Shown here: one piece after another, positions 11,505 to 22,081 of the stretch | Numbering within the stretch: the stretch's first letter is position 1 | How the letters are laid out: each line of letters starts with the position of its first letter | Source: Tricholomella constricta | Taxonomy: Eukaryota; Basidiomycota; Agaricomycetes; Agaricales; Lyophyllaceae | Assembly: GCA_013368375.1 (NCBI GenBank) | Contig: JAACJP010000001.1 | Span: 620,001 to 684,000 of the forward strand | Direction: 5' to 3' | DNA length: 64,000 nt | Made by a program: the position numbers and the translations under genes | The notes under the pieces: model-generated | Database searches by the model: none | The model's input: the letters and a program-made list of their open reading frames with translations, nothing else | Told to the model about the DNA's origin: nothing

Positions 11505-11520
11505 CTAACCCTAACCCTAA
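11505..11520 (+). repeat. Interstitial telomeric repeat motif
   Basis: CTAACCCTAACCCTAA is 2.7 copies of the TTAGGG-type telomere repeat. It lies about 25 nt after the T-run that follows the snRNA-like gene. It could be a telobox bound by a TRF/Tbf1-type Myb protein, or a telomerase RNA template read on the plus strand. Confidence 0.6.
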
Positions 11521-11800
11521 TGCCAGTATGTAGTCGTAGACTATCACAACGTTAACCAGTCGAGTAATTCCCTCTCATGCCTACAAGTAAGTAGAATTGC
11601 CTTATACCCAACATACAAAATTTTAACTTGATGAGATTACTGTTGCCGTAAACCTCGGTGCTATTTTTCAATCAGTCTCGTTGGTTTCTTCGCAGCGCAT
11701 CCAATCATGAAGATATTCGGGGAGCAAGAAACAACAAGTCAAATACAGTAACAACGCATACCATTATACACCCACCCTGTCACGACACAGGAAGTATACA

Positions 11801-12144
11801 TTATCGCGTAGATTCTAACGTTTCCATCGATGTGACACTGTTTCCGCGGATAACCTGCACGCGACGATGTCAGGACATCTAAGCAACGAAGCAACGGTTT
11901 CCCTACTCACAACTGTGCCAATGGGGTGCTTCTGAGCCGCGACTGTCTCTTCCGTAGAATCATCGAGCACTAGGTTCAAGAAAAGGTCGTAGCCACGAAG
12001 CACTCCGCTAACTTTGCGGCCGCCCTGAAGATGGACGAAGAGTTTCTTGTCCATGAACTACAAACAAACCCTTGATCAGCGGCATATATGATACACATAG
12101 CATGGATGGACCTTTTTTAGCTCGGGCTGGGATGCTTTGGACAT
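11801..12144 (-). CDS. SNRPG: Small nuclear ribonucleoprotein SmG
   Basis: SmG is one of the seven Sm-ring proteins on U1, U2, U4 and U5 snRNAs. Three exons encode about 79 aa: MSKASQPELKK, then FMDKKLFVHLQGGRKVSGVL, RGYDLFLNLVLDD and HPIGTVVIRGNSVTSMETL. Sm1 and Sm2 motifs are complete, including the RGNSV segment typical of Sm2. Introns follow KK and GTV. The full length matches SmG from other eukaryotes. The gene is divergent from the RGG-rich gene, with 209 bp between starts. Confidence 0.95.
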
Positions 12145-12353
12145 GTTGAGAGTTCTACACCACGCAGGCGGAGGTTTTGGAAGAGGAACGCTGCTTGCTT
12201 TGTTGTGTTTGGCAACAAGGGTTGAACAACATTTGTTTCGACTAACCTCCTCTCAACCCACAACTGCTTCTCCAGGCTTCCAATAGCCCTGGATTCTCCA
12301 TATTACTAGCCAACAAGCCTATTTGTCTAACCTTCCATTTTTCAATTCTCCCA

Positions 12354-14138
12354 ATGGCCGCCCCTGCTCCGAGCCAGCGTCCTCAAAGCGCAGGTGCCGG
12401 CCCGTCAGCAACCTGGGCCAGGTCTGGTGAACCAGGTTCAGCCTTCAGCGGTTTGGGCAGGGGAAAAGGCCGTGGCTCAGGAAGAGGACGCGGTGGACGT
12501 GGCGGGCGTGGGGCTGCCCGGGAAAGTAAACCAATAGGGGGAGATTCTATCAGTGACAAAGCCAACCCTACGTCAAAAAGTGCTTCAACCCCAGCGATGA
12601 AACCAGTGGCACTTTCTCCTCCTGCAACGAACAACAAACCGTCCGTTTCTACTAATGCACCGGGTTCCGCGCGGTCCAAGGGAAATCCTCGTCGAGCCTC
12701 TCGAACAATACCGCCAGTCGTAGTGCCGCAATTGACCGGAGCCACGGATGCGCCAAGTAGCCCCAGTACCTCTCGGCCACCGAATCGAAGACGTCGTTCG
12801 CAATCCGGAAGGGGCGCCCTGTCAGCGTTGCCCAAAATAAACGTACCGGCCCATGATGACAACCTTTTGCGGCCACAGCGGTATCGACCTGGGCCTGTAC
12901 CCCACACTGCCCCAATCAAGGATACACCTCCGCACCTGCCCGGCGGAACCTTCGATATACGCAACAACATCGATGCTCTGGTCGAACGCGTGCGAGCCGT
13001 CGCGATGGCGGATAACAGACCAAGTACACCTGGAAGCCATATTGATTGGGCTGGCGACGATGACGACAGTCTGCCGGATCTAGACGATTGGGGTGTCACT
13101 ACTACCGCTAGTGTTTCTGGAAAAACCGACACGATTTCTCCAATCGTTGTCGATGGCTTAAAGACATTACCAGATGTGAATGTCGAACCTCAGACGTCCC
13201 CATCAGATATCGCAACGGAGCCAATATCCGGTGACCAACTGGTACTCAAGGACACCTTGAGGACGTCCGAGCAGGGCAAGGCTTCAATTGCAAGCGTAGA
13301 TTCCTGCCACACGGGTACGTCTAGAATTTCACCTCTCGCAGTGACCTTGTCAACAATTTTTCTAAAAGCCGATGCCTCCGTTGCCCCAATAACGATGACA
13401 CAACAAGCACTTCTTTCCGCCCCAGCATCCGCCAAAGTTTCTTTGCACCCATCTTTACCCGCAAAACCTGTCGTCACAGCCGACATGTCAAGCATTCTAC
13501 CGCATTCCCGCCAAGGACCAGGTGCGACATCGATGCGTAAAAATTCCATTCCAACGTCTTCTGCTGTTACCGAGAAATCAGTACCAGCGGCGTCTCAGCA
13601 AACGGCCGAGCCAGCCGACGCAATCCCTCAGCCCGCACTCGTAATCGAGAAGCCTGCGACTGAACAGGGACTTGCGGGGCCCGTTCACTCTCTAGCGCAA
13701 GATGCGAGCAAGGAAGACCCATTTGCGAATCTTCTCGCTCGTGATGGTCTGGTCGCGTCGATCCACGCGCCAGCGCCAGGCGAAATCTCGGAAACAAAAT
13801 CCGCGCCCAGTAACGTCACCACCTGTTCATCGACGACCACTGAATACCGCACGCATACGCGGGCTCACACCGTCGGGCGGCCGATCCCTCGACCAGACCA
13901 TAACGGCCGCCCGTCCCGTTCAGGATACAACTCGCCAAGGGGTGGGCTCTCTGCAGGAGGAGGAAGCTACCACTCCCGCACACATTCCACGCCTCCCTCA
14001 GGTCTGCATAATCATCGCAGTCCTGCCCACCGGCCCGTGATTACCGGTGACGCTATTTCTCGCCTTGCTAGAACAATTGGCAATACGACTATTACCTCCG
14101 GTAGGACTACCACCATCGTCACTGCGGCTCATGATTAG
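12354..14138 (+). CDS. RGG-rich, disordered protein of unknown function
   Basis: A single 594-codon frame starts MAAPAPSQRPQSAGAG. Residues 35-60 hold a GRGKGRGSGRGRGGRGGRGA tract, typical of RNA-binding or condensate-forming proteins. A short acidic patch, DWAGDDDDSLPDLDDWGV, lies near residue 225 and may be a conserved docking motif. The rest is Ser/Thr/Pro/Ala-rich, and I see no folded domain. The C-terminus is again Arg/Ser/His-rich. It may take part in mRNA metabolism, but this is inferred only from composition. The long antisense frame at 12383-13132 is a mirror of this GC-rich coding sequence. Confidence 0.75.
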   Translation: MAAPAPSQRPQSAGAGPSATWARSGEPGSAFSGLGRGKGRGSGRGRGGRGGRGAARESKPIGGDSISDKANPTSKSASTPAMKPVALSPPATNNKPSVSTNAPGSARSKGNPRRASRTIPPVVVPQLTGATDAPSSPSTSRPPNRRRRSQSGRGALSALPKINVPAHDDNLLRPQRYRPGPVPHTAPIKDTPPHLPGGTFDIRNNIDALVERVRAVAMADNRPSTPGSHIDWAGDDDDSLPDLDDWGVTTTASVSGKTDTISPIVVDGLKTLPDVNVEPQTSPSDIATEPISGDQLVLKDTLRTSEQGKASIASVDSCHTGTSRISPLAVTLSTIFLKADASVAPITMTQQALLSAPASAKVSLHPSLPAKPVVTADMSSILPHSRQGPGATSMRKNSIPTSSAVTEKSVPAASQQTAEPADAIPQPALVIEKPATEQGLAGPVHSLAQDASKEDPFANLLARDGLVASIHAPAPGEISETKSAPSNVTTCSSTTTEYRTHTRAHTVGRPIPRPDHNGRPSRSGYNSPRGGLSAGGGSYHSRTHSTPPSGLHNHRSPAHRPVITGDAISRLARTIGNTTITSGRTTTIVTAAHD

Positions 14139-14489
14139 TGAATTTTCGTTCGATGTCCTGGACGCGCTCAACATCTCATCCACATTTAGTAACATATCTC
14201 GATAGTTTGTTTGAATTTACGTGTGCACATTTCTCCCTACTTACGTATACCCTGACTTCGTTCTGCTCTCCCTACTCGTCGTCTTTTGGATATAGCTTGA
14301 ATACTCTACCTGTACATCACTTACCTTCTCAACATTCGGATGTATAGTATATTGACGAAATCCACGAGAATCTGACTGACTACCTTGACGTTTCGCTGCC
14401 CTTCGGACAGGATTGACTTAGAACTCTTAGGATTGAGGGAACTCCGTGCCGTTAAAATCTAAAATACAAGATTGCTACAATTAGTCCGA
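14139..14489. other. Convergent intergenic region, RGG gene / MDM10
   Basis: The 351 nt are pyrimidine- and AT-rich, as expected for 3' untranslated regions. No ORF or structured RNA was recognised. Confidence 0.4.
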
Positions 14490-16024
14490 TTAGCCTGAGC
14501 TAAAGTATGAGAGCTCCAGTCCGATGGCTTTTATTGGTTTTGACCGGCTTGAGAAGTCAGAAACCACCCCTAGGCTGATAAGCATATTCCGCAATCGGCC
14601 TTCCCACATGAGCGAAATATCCTGGTTTACCTAGTCAGTAGGATCACAGACCGCGGAGTTTCAGGCTCACATTATTCGTAGAGGCGCGGGCCTTTACAAC
14701 GCCATGTACATCATCCCTGGACTCTAGATTAGGCACTGATAATTTAGGAGGTGTAGCTGGAAAATCCTCAGAATCCATGGATGGGGAACGGCGCAACCAC
14801 CACTCTGCGCCCATTGTCCATTCGCTCTCGTAGCTGTAAACATTGAAATCAAAGCGGGAAGACAGGCAGAGGTCGCGGGAAACCTGGGCAGAGTATGCTC
14901 CTGAGATATGGCCCAGCATGGGGTTGAATAATGCTGTTATTGTGGTAGGCGGTTGTGAAAGCTGTCCCTTTGAGCCTAAAGATAGCGGCGATGATGACGA
15001 TGGCACCTGAAATGAAGGCGGGGTGGCATCGGGGAGCGTTGTGAAACGGATGCCAGTCGACACTGTACAGCAGGGTACTATCAAACACCTGGAACGATGA
15101 AAGCACGGAAAATAAACGAACCACCTGCACTCTTCTCCTTCGCGCTGAAGTATAATTCAGCACCGACGGAAACGCGGCCTTTCAGTCCACCTTCAACCGC
15201 ATCTTCTTCGTCAACGCGCTTAAGTCCTGCTCGGGAACCAGATATCGAAGAAGTGTCGTCCGTTGGCTCGATCGGCATGCCCAGCCTCCCAAAGTTGTGA
15301 AGCACACGCACACCCCACATTCCATCCTCGGCGCTCCATGTATACTCGGTACACCACTTCCCCACATCGTGCTGCAGGTTAAGCATGATATTGCTGACAT
15401 CACCGCCCCGACCGCGCATTTCAGCGGGCACATTTGAGGGCGGGTCAGATATTGCAGCGACTAGCGCTTGAACGGTTGGCGACAATCGGGTGGAGTATAA
15501 AGCATCTAGTCTGCCCGTTGGCAGGTAGAAGCGACCGTATAGGAGATAATCTGCAACGTCCATTCTATTCAGAGTTTGTCCCACCAAGCAACCACCGTGA
15601 ACTCACCACGTGTGTCAACCCTCTCTCCTGCAAACCATTCTTCATCCTTCCCTTCTGGTCTTCGAGGCTGATCAAAGACCTTGAATCGTTCAATCATGTC
15701 CTTGAATCGAACGTTACCTGACCTCTTGACGTCCAGATCGCACGATGTAAATATGTATCCGACAGAGCCACTCAAGGATGGCATGGCCGTCATCGAATAT
15801 GTCGTCTTAAACAGGGCATTGGGAGACTTTGAAATTGACAGGTGAAGCCCTCTCGGAACTGCGAAGTCAAGGATGGCTGGGGGCGGACCTCAGTGATGTG
15901 AATTTCTTGAACTTCAAAAGCATTTACCATTGGAAGAACGCGTCAAATTGGCATAGAGGTTGTCCTCGTTCCATCCTGTTGCCTTGTAATAGCTACGAAG
16001 GACGTAAGTCGCAAAAGGATGCAT
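14490..16024 (-). CDS. MDM10: Mitochondrial distribution and morphology protein 10
   Basis: MDM10 is a beta-barrel of the mitochondrial outer membrane. It belongs to the ERMES ER-mitochondria tether and also works with the SAM complex. The spliced protein starts [20 protein letters not shown], continues [17 protein letters not shown] and [20 protein letters not shown], then [19 protein letters not shown] and [19 protein letters not shown]. It ends [18 protein letters not shown] and ELSYFSSG. These are diagnostic MDM10 blocks in order. Introns lie after SSN, after VDTR, after KEKSA and before DISLMWEG. The product is complete at about 430 aa, with a low-complexity Ser-rich insert in the middle. 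Confidence 0.93.
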
Positions 16025-16364
16025 GTGCTATGCACAAAGTTGTAGATGTCGGATTGAGGGTCTGTGCGGGCCGGTATTATGTTAATCGCAGAATTTGATC
16101 GTGAATAATAGTCTGCAACGCGACAAGTGCACCACAAGCTTAGAATCACCGACACTTCAAAATGCTATGCAATCACGGCTCGTCATCCATAGTTGCTTAG
16201 AGTTCAGCTGGGCACAGCCTGGAGCGTTCCTCAATCCTCCAATGAACGAGAATACAGCTTCTAATACTTCCATACCAGTAAAAACTTTGTCGAACCTTCC
16301 GTCTGCCGAGCGCCTCCGATGCATCTTGAAGATAATAGTCGTCTCAAGGATCTACAGCGAGACT

Positions 16365-17460
16365 CTATGTCTTGCCCACTGCAAAGCTTTGACCGACAGA
16401 TCGTTTCTCCCATATTAGCCGCGTCGCCTGCCGTTCGTCTGGGCCTTCCCACCACTCCCATGACTTTATGAAGCCTCCGTCCCGGTCATTGCGGTGTAAA
16501 GCCATGGTTCTCTTCCTGACAGCGCCGTGGGCAGAAGTGTCCTCTATGGGGACGTCAGAAAATCTGCCCCGTATGTTGGACAAAAGACATACCTTGTTCA
16601 GCCGCAATGATCCACTCAAAATACTTCTGCGCATAATTGTAAACAGGTTCAAGTCGAGAGGTAGACCTATTCTCGCCACTGTCGTCACGTTGAGATATTG
16701 GATGTTCCACTATGGGCAGCCTGAGTTGATCCAACCGTGAATCGAAGAGGGCAAACGACGTGGCCCTAGAATAATATTCGGCGTAGTTAGACGGTTTTCG
16801 ATGGATTTTGTCTGTAAGTGGAGGCTACCCTGATCGTTCTTGGCCTTTCCCGGAGAGAAACGTCAAGGACGACAACGCATGGGTAATCAGAGACAGGTAA
16901 GAACACAGCGTCCATTTTGATCTAAAACAGTGTTCACAAGGGGCTGATTCAAGGTCCTTGAATTGCAACGCACGGGGTGACACCATCGCTCGATAAGAAA
17001 TAGGCAGAAGGTTCGTGAAGGATGACGAGAGACGGTGGGATAGAAAGAGTAGTCTCAGGGTTGAGCCAGGCGTCATTGTCCGTCTTCGAGGAACTGGAAA
17101 CGCGGAGCATAGAAAGAAGAAGACACAAATGAGCCGGCGAGGGCGGGTAGCTATCATAGCGTATCAGGATCGACCCTATTGGGCACGACTAGATGTTACG
17201 AACAAAAGCTTTACTCGAGAGGACAAAGAATGGACACTTCCGAAACCTGAATGCAGCTTTAGCCATTCGTCATTATAGTGTTGCAGTGCCTGCGTCAGCC
17301 TTTGGCGCGAAGGTGATATGAGGATGGCCTGAGAGTCCGCGAATTCGGCTGTACATGATAAGGACAAGTGTATCGGCGCCGAAGGGTGGTAGTGCCCTTT
17401 GACAAGCAAGGTGTTGAACGAAGGAAGAAACGGGCCTGGCTGAGGGAACAAGGATAGCAT
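16365..17460 (-). CDS. Conserved-looking protein of unknown function (possible recombination-type factor)
   Basis: The exons join as MLSLFPQPGPFLPSFNTLLV, SQAILISPSRQRLTQALQHY, then after a 53-nt intron VKLFYPPSPAHLCLLLSMLR, IPPSLVILHEPSAYFL, SYLSLITHALSSLTFLS, FALFDSRLDQLRLPIVEH, YFEWIIAAEQ and a C-terminus ending GQSFAVGKT. Alternating hydrophobic strands with LVILHEPS and FALFDS resemble an ATPase-like or RecA-like core without a Walker A. I considered a SWS1/Shu-type recombination protein, but nothing in the sequence proves it. No targeting signal is clear. Splice choices were guided by frame continuity, so internal residues near the joins are uncertain. Confidence 0.55.
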
Positions 17461-17620
17461 GAAGGGTCGTTGACCGTGTTTGTCGGATCGTCGATCATCG
17501 CGCTTTGCAACATGCCGCCTCGTTTAAGCACAGAATGTATCCACATCAGATACAGGCAGAGAGATATCACAGCTTTCCCAGCCGCAGCGTCTCCCCAAAC
17601 CTGAAGCTCTATCTTCAAAA

Positions 17621-19684
17621 ATGGGACCAACCGCACAGCTTGTCGTTTCGTTAGGCAAGACCACTGCCCAGATCGTCGCCGAGTTTAGTCTCGTTCCGGG
17701 ACTCCCTCCAGCTGTTGAACTCTTGGTAGGGATAATAGACTTATGCGAGAATGTTACACATAATAGGTACTAGGAAATGATCTATACAACGCAACGTCCC
17801 ATTCACCATAAATATCCAGAAACGCTGCTCGATGTCTACGTGATCGATGCCACCAACTAGTCATCGCGCTCAGGGACGCTTATCAGGCCAAGAGGCTGGA
17901 AGGTGTAATGCACACTGCCCTACAAGAAGCTGTTGAGTTCGTACTCGCTGATCTTCACTACACTGCTCGCATCTTAGTAATATCCACCAGTTGCTTGGTC
18001 GACATCCAGACAAGGATGGATGGATGGGTTCATATCGGCAAACTACAGAGCTTCACCAAGCAGAAATCCATTCAAACAGAGATTGACCAATGTCTCTCTG
18101 CAATCGGCGACTGCTTGACGAAGTTCCAGGTGCGTATTCAGGCGTGGAGCTCCTGAGCGACGTTAACCATTCAAGTCTCAGTTAATATCCCAGATGGAAA
18201 TTCATGGATGGCAAACAGAGTTTGCGACAAGTGCTAAACTCGATCACATGGAATTGAAGGAATCGTTGTCTGAACTGAAAGTCGGCCAGGAGCTCACAAA
18301 CATCAAATTAGAGGAAAACATGGAAATGGCCCGCCAAATGATGAAAATGATGCAGGATGTGGGTTGACATATCCAAAATACGGATAATTGACCATGCTGA
18401 TATCTGTGGCGATAGCTCATGGCCGAGAACAAGGCATTGGCGGAGCGCACTCATACCAGCATCTCAAAGAATTTATGGCAGCTTCAGGTCCAATCCGGGG
18501 AACTTATGCCCGAACTTCACCTCAAATCTGGTGAAGTTAGACGGATTAATGAACAGCCAATCAAATGGACAAACATTGTTGACATCTACGAGGGACTTTA
18601 TCTGGAAACCGAGAAAGTTTACATCAAGGCACTCCGTGTGGTCGACGCCAACGAAAATAGTTTGCGGGTATCTTTACGCTCATTTACGTCTTTTTGCTCA
18701 GAATCTGATTTAATGCCAGCGGTTTAAGCGGGAAGTCAAGATATGGGCAGAGATTTGGCGCCGTGATAGAGGCGAGTTCATTCTCCCGTTTTATGGCTTC
18801 GCACAGGACGGGCCATCTCCGTAAGCATCTGCATCCCGTTGTTTGTGTAGTTCTCTTGACATCCCACTAGATATATGGTTAGTCCATGGCAGAAGAACGG
18901 CAATGTGCTGGAATATGTCAAGGCATACGACATGCAGGTTGACTATCGTCGGCTTGTACGCATCAGATTATTGTTAGCTGAAACATTTTATTAAATTTCA
19001 TTCGAAAAACAGTTAACGCGCATTGCACTGGGCATCCATTTCCTCCACTGCACAATGAAACCTCCAATTGTACATGGAGTGATCCGAGCTGTAAGACTGC
19101 TCTGAGTTCAGCTTGCATAGCTCCCATTGACTTATTATCCAGGAAAACATATACATCAATGACGAGGGTAACCCTCTTCTTGCAGACTTCGGAGTTTCAC
19201 AGGTGAAGTTTTCAGTTCTGTCCGCTTATTACCAGGCTATTATGACACCAATCGGTGCAGATTGTGACGGACATTAGCGGAATTCCATTTACACAAAGCC
19301 ACGGTGTTGTACAATCATACCGCTGGTTTGCACCAGAAGTATGCGTAGGCGAAGGACTGCTTTCACTCAGTTCTGACATCTATGCGTACGGTATGACCGT
19401 GTTGGAGGTAAGAAGATCGCCGTGGACTGAAGGCTCTTGTCCTCTCTAATCTGGCCAGACAGATAATGACGCATCGGCAACCCTACAGTCACATCAGACA
19501 TGCCACGGAGGTTGTGATCAAGTCTTCCATTGGAGAGTTTCCTCGACGACCGACCGAATTTCGAGTCATTGAGCGCGGCCTTGACGATCACTTGTGGACG
19601 CTCTTGACCGAATGCTGGTCTAGCAGAGTAGAGGAGAGGCCCAGTATCAAGAAGATTGTACACCAATTAACTCCATTTTTTTGA
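17621..19684 (+). CDS. MLKL-like four-helix-bundle plus pseudokinase protein
   Basis: The multi-exon product has three parts. Residues about 1-150 ([40 protein letters not shown]) match the fungal MLKL_NTD/HeLo-type helical bundle. A long helical brace follows ([31 protein letters not shown]). The C-terminal half is a tyrosine-kinase-like domain with beta3 VYIKALRV, alphaC FKREVKIW, catalytic loop HGVIRAENIYIN, DFGVS, RWFAPE and [11 protein letters not shown]. The usual catalytic Asp of HGD/HRD is Val and the glycine loop is poor, so it is probably a pseudokinase. Human MLKL likewise has a degenerate HGK loop. By family analogy, the bundle may permeabilise membranes in regulated cell death. 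No frameshift or stop was seen. Confidence 0.82.
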
Positions 19685-20181
19685 TGTGCATGTTGTTATT
19701 CTATGACCGGTTATGTACTGCGTTTGCGCTCTGGAGTCTTTCGCTGGTTGATTGATGATCGATGAGCTGTACATACGTGACATACGTCCCTGATTTCGCT
19801 TCGCGCGGCCTCTCGGTTTGGCCGTGGATTGACAGTTAAGAGACGCACAATTGGGCTTGAATTTAAGTTCACAATTACAAAATTTCCGAGGCCCTAGGTT
19901 GATTTTATAGTCCCAAAATTTTATCCCCACATCTGAACACATTCACTGGAGCCTGACAAAAAAAAATGAAGCGGGCACACGTCTCAGAGCTTGCGTTACG
20001 ACGAGTCGCGTCGACCCCGCCCACTTGGCGCCAGGGCCAACGCGCGTCCGTTAGACGACGTCCGGGCATTGCCGTGCTTTACGACGATTTACATCCCTGA
20101 GTGTGAATCTTTCGAAATAACTGTACTTATTACATCAGCGACTCAGCCTCACCAACGAGTGACTCCTCACTTGTTCTTCCA
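19685..20181. other. Intergenic region upstream of PKR1
   Basis: The 497 nt contain no gene that I can support. At 20000-20015 lies GACGAGTCGCGTCGAC, which recurs exactly at 21461-21476 in the PSF3 promoter. Confidence 0.45.
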
Positions 20182-20547
20182 ATGTCGTCTTCGTCCGCAG
20201 ATGGGGCAGACACGCTCTCTTTCTTTGCAAACATACTAAAGCCCGGCTCCTCTCTCAGTCCCACATTTCTTGTAATCCTTGATGGCGCGTTCGTCTCCCT
20301 GTTCCTTGTGTTCGTGGTGCTCGCGTTCTTGACATCTGGAAACCTTCACATCTTCGCACTAATGGCGATAGAACTTGCTCTATGGGCTAGTGTCAAATGG
20401 TGCGTAGATAGTGGATACATTATGGATAGTCAAGGTGCCTGCTTTACAACATACAACAGGTTCGTGAACGAGCTAAAGAACACACCAATGCCGGTGGAAG
20501 AACAGGATAAAGGGGATGGATTGAAGGAATCGAAGAAGGACTCATAG
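20182..20547 (+). CDS. PKR1: V-type ATPase assembly factor Pkr1
   Basis: Pkr1 is a small ER membrane protein needed to assemble the V-ATPase Vo sector. This intronless frame of 121 codons has FFANILKPGSSLSPTFLVIL, then two membrane segments (AFVSLFLVFVVLAFL and HIFALMAIELALWASVKW) and a polar Lys/Glu tail. The FF-x2-IL-x-PG start and the second segment ending LWASVKW are the family signature. Its stop lies 9 bp from the convergent PSF3 stop. Confidence 0.85.
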   Translation: MSSSSADGADTLSFFANILKPGSSLSPTFLVILDGAFVSLFLVFVVLAFLTSGNLHIFALMAIELALWASVKWCVDSGYIMDSQGACFTTYNRFVNELKNTPMPVEEQDKGDGLKESKKDS

Positions 20548-20556
20548 AAAAATACG

Positions 20557-21437
20557 TCACCGTCTCGATCGGTCACTCTCCTCATACCACTTCTTCGTCC
20601 TTTTCGCGCTTTCCTGTGCCAACGAAAATACTGCTTTGCCATAAGCAGGAATGAGCCGCTTGCTATGAATCATCACTCACATTCACGTTCCGTCGAGTCG
20701 AGCCCCTCACGAAACAACTGTGCTACATCCCCAGAAGCGCCACCGGCACCGACTGGACCAAGAGCAGCAAAGTGCTGAGCCTGGTCGATCACCTCTACGA
20801 GACGGGCGCGAAATGTCTTTGGGAAGAGCAGGATGGGCAAATAGTGTGTGAGCGGTGAAAAAGGCAGTCCTAACCTTTGTCAGTACTTCTGAAATTTCAT
20901 TGGCCTGTTCTTCAGCCAATCTTTCAAGACGTCAGACACAATCTCATTCCATAAAATTTCACGCACATATCGACGATGGTTTTGCCAAATCCATACCATA
21001 GCCCACCAGCACCAACAAGGCCAGCGAGACGCACGCTCCGCGCCTCGGCTTTTAACGCATTACGAACTCTTGGGCCGAAGGGGGTTGGAATATTAAAGTC
21101 CGCCCAGTCGCTGGGAAATTGCGAATCAATGTGGAGTGGACCTGGAATGTGGACATGGACGAACGAGTAGATGAGAACGTAAGCTAGCCATATGGGAACC
21201 TGGATTTTGGACAAAGCTGCAATCTGAATGATTGAATGAGTGTATGAGGAGAAATCTCCGAGAACAGAGACTCGCGTCGCGTTCAGAACCTCCGCCCAAG
21301 TGACCGAGGTTAGGGAGATCATGCTTGAAGACACATTGAATCTTCTATGGGAAATCAGTAAGAGGAGCGCGATGCATTGGATTAGTTACCTGGTTTCCCG
21401 CGAGAATCGAATCGATAGCGAAGTAGTCTTGGTCCAT
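20557..21437 (-). CDS. PSF3: GINS complex subunit Psf3
   Basis: Psf3 is part of the four-subunit GINS complex, which joins Cdc45 and Mcm2-7 as the CMG replicative helicase. The spliced product starts MDQDYFAIDSILAGNQKIQC and has KIQVPIWLAYVLIYS, then DWADFNIPTPFGPRVRNALK, VRLAGLVGAGGLWYGFGKTI, VDILAEEQANEISEVLTK and FRARLVEVIDQAQHF. The C-terminus AQESAKRTKKWYEESDRSRR is reached through a last intron after a STERE-like block. A stretch of about 17 codons after LIYS may be an intron (FVHVHIPGPLHIDSQFPS), because the family reads directly into DWADFN. An ACGCGT box lies 38 bp upstream of the ATG. Confidence 0.92.
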
Positions 21438-21460
21438 ACGATTGTGACGTGCCAGAAGGT

Positions 21461-21480
21461 GACGAGTCGCGTCGACGCGT
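21461..21480. promoter_or_regulatory. MCB-like ACGCGT box and shared 16-mer upstream of PSF3
   Basis: ACGCGT at 21475-21480 is the MluI cell-cycle box bound by MBF-type factors at G1/S genes, which fits a GINS subunit. It overlaps the 16-mer GACGAGTCGCGTCGAC that is also found before PKR1. The region also serves the divergent gene at 21539. Confidence 0.5.
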
Positions 21481-21538
21481 TTCAGGAATTCTCACAACGT
21501 ATCATTCCCACGGGCAACCTCCTTCCGTCTTAAAGACC

Positions 21539-22081
21539 ATGATGATCCAACGGCTCCTCGCAACCTCTCTCGCCAGGACAGCACGTCCAGCTCTTCAGAT
21601 CCCATGTCTCCCCAACTGCCCCCGCTACCAGCGCTCCTTTTCAAGTACCCCGCGAGCCCAAATAGATAATAACCTCGCAGCGTTCACTGCAGCTTTCCAG
21701 AAGACCTCGGTGTTCAAGAAGCTGGCAGGCCATCCAGAGGCTATCAAAGCGCTTGAAGAATTGACACGGACTCTACAGGAAGCTGGTTTGTTCTGCACAC
21801 GGACCTGATAGGAGCAGTTGAACTCAACCATGTCGCCCAGGCGTTGAATTGACTTCTGGTCAGGTCTCGCCGTTGAAGATGGCGAAACTTGCTATGAATT
21901 CGAAATTCCGCCAACAGATCAAGAGGGTGTCGGAGGAGATGAAGAAAGCTGATGTGGATTTCGCTTCAAAGGTGCGTCCCAAGCTTCTCTCGTAATTACG
22001 TGACATTCTACTGACAAGTGAGCACAGGAAGTTATGGATGAGATCATGGCTCTGAAGAAGGCGGCTGAGCCTCCCAAATAA
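21539..22081 (+). CDS. Small mitochondrial-type protein, unknown function
   Basis: Three exons encode about 140 aa. The N-terminus MMIQRLLATSLARTARPALQ with RSFSSTPRAQI downstream is a typical fungal mitochondrial presequence. The mature part is helical (FTAAFQKTSVFKKLAGHPEA, then VSPLKMAKLAMNSKFRQQIK and EEMKKADVDFASKEVMDEIM), ending ALKKAAEPPK. I place the first intron acceptor at TCGCCCAG, which gives AGVELTSGQVSPLKM in frame. The nearer acceptor breaks the frame. No enzyme motif is seen. An upstream in-frame ATG at 21449 would hide the presequence, so I use 21539. Confidence 0.7.

Noticed and set aside
12383..13132. 249-codon open frame on the minus strand
   Set aside because: It is antisense to the RGG-rich gene, has mirrored Pro/Arg/Ala composition and no protein-like start or splice context.
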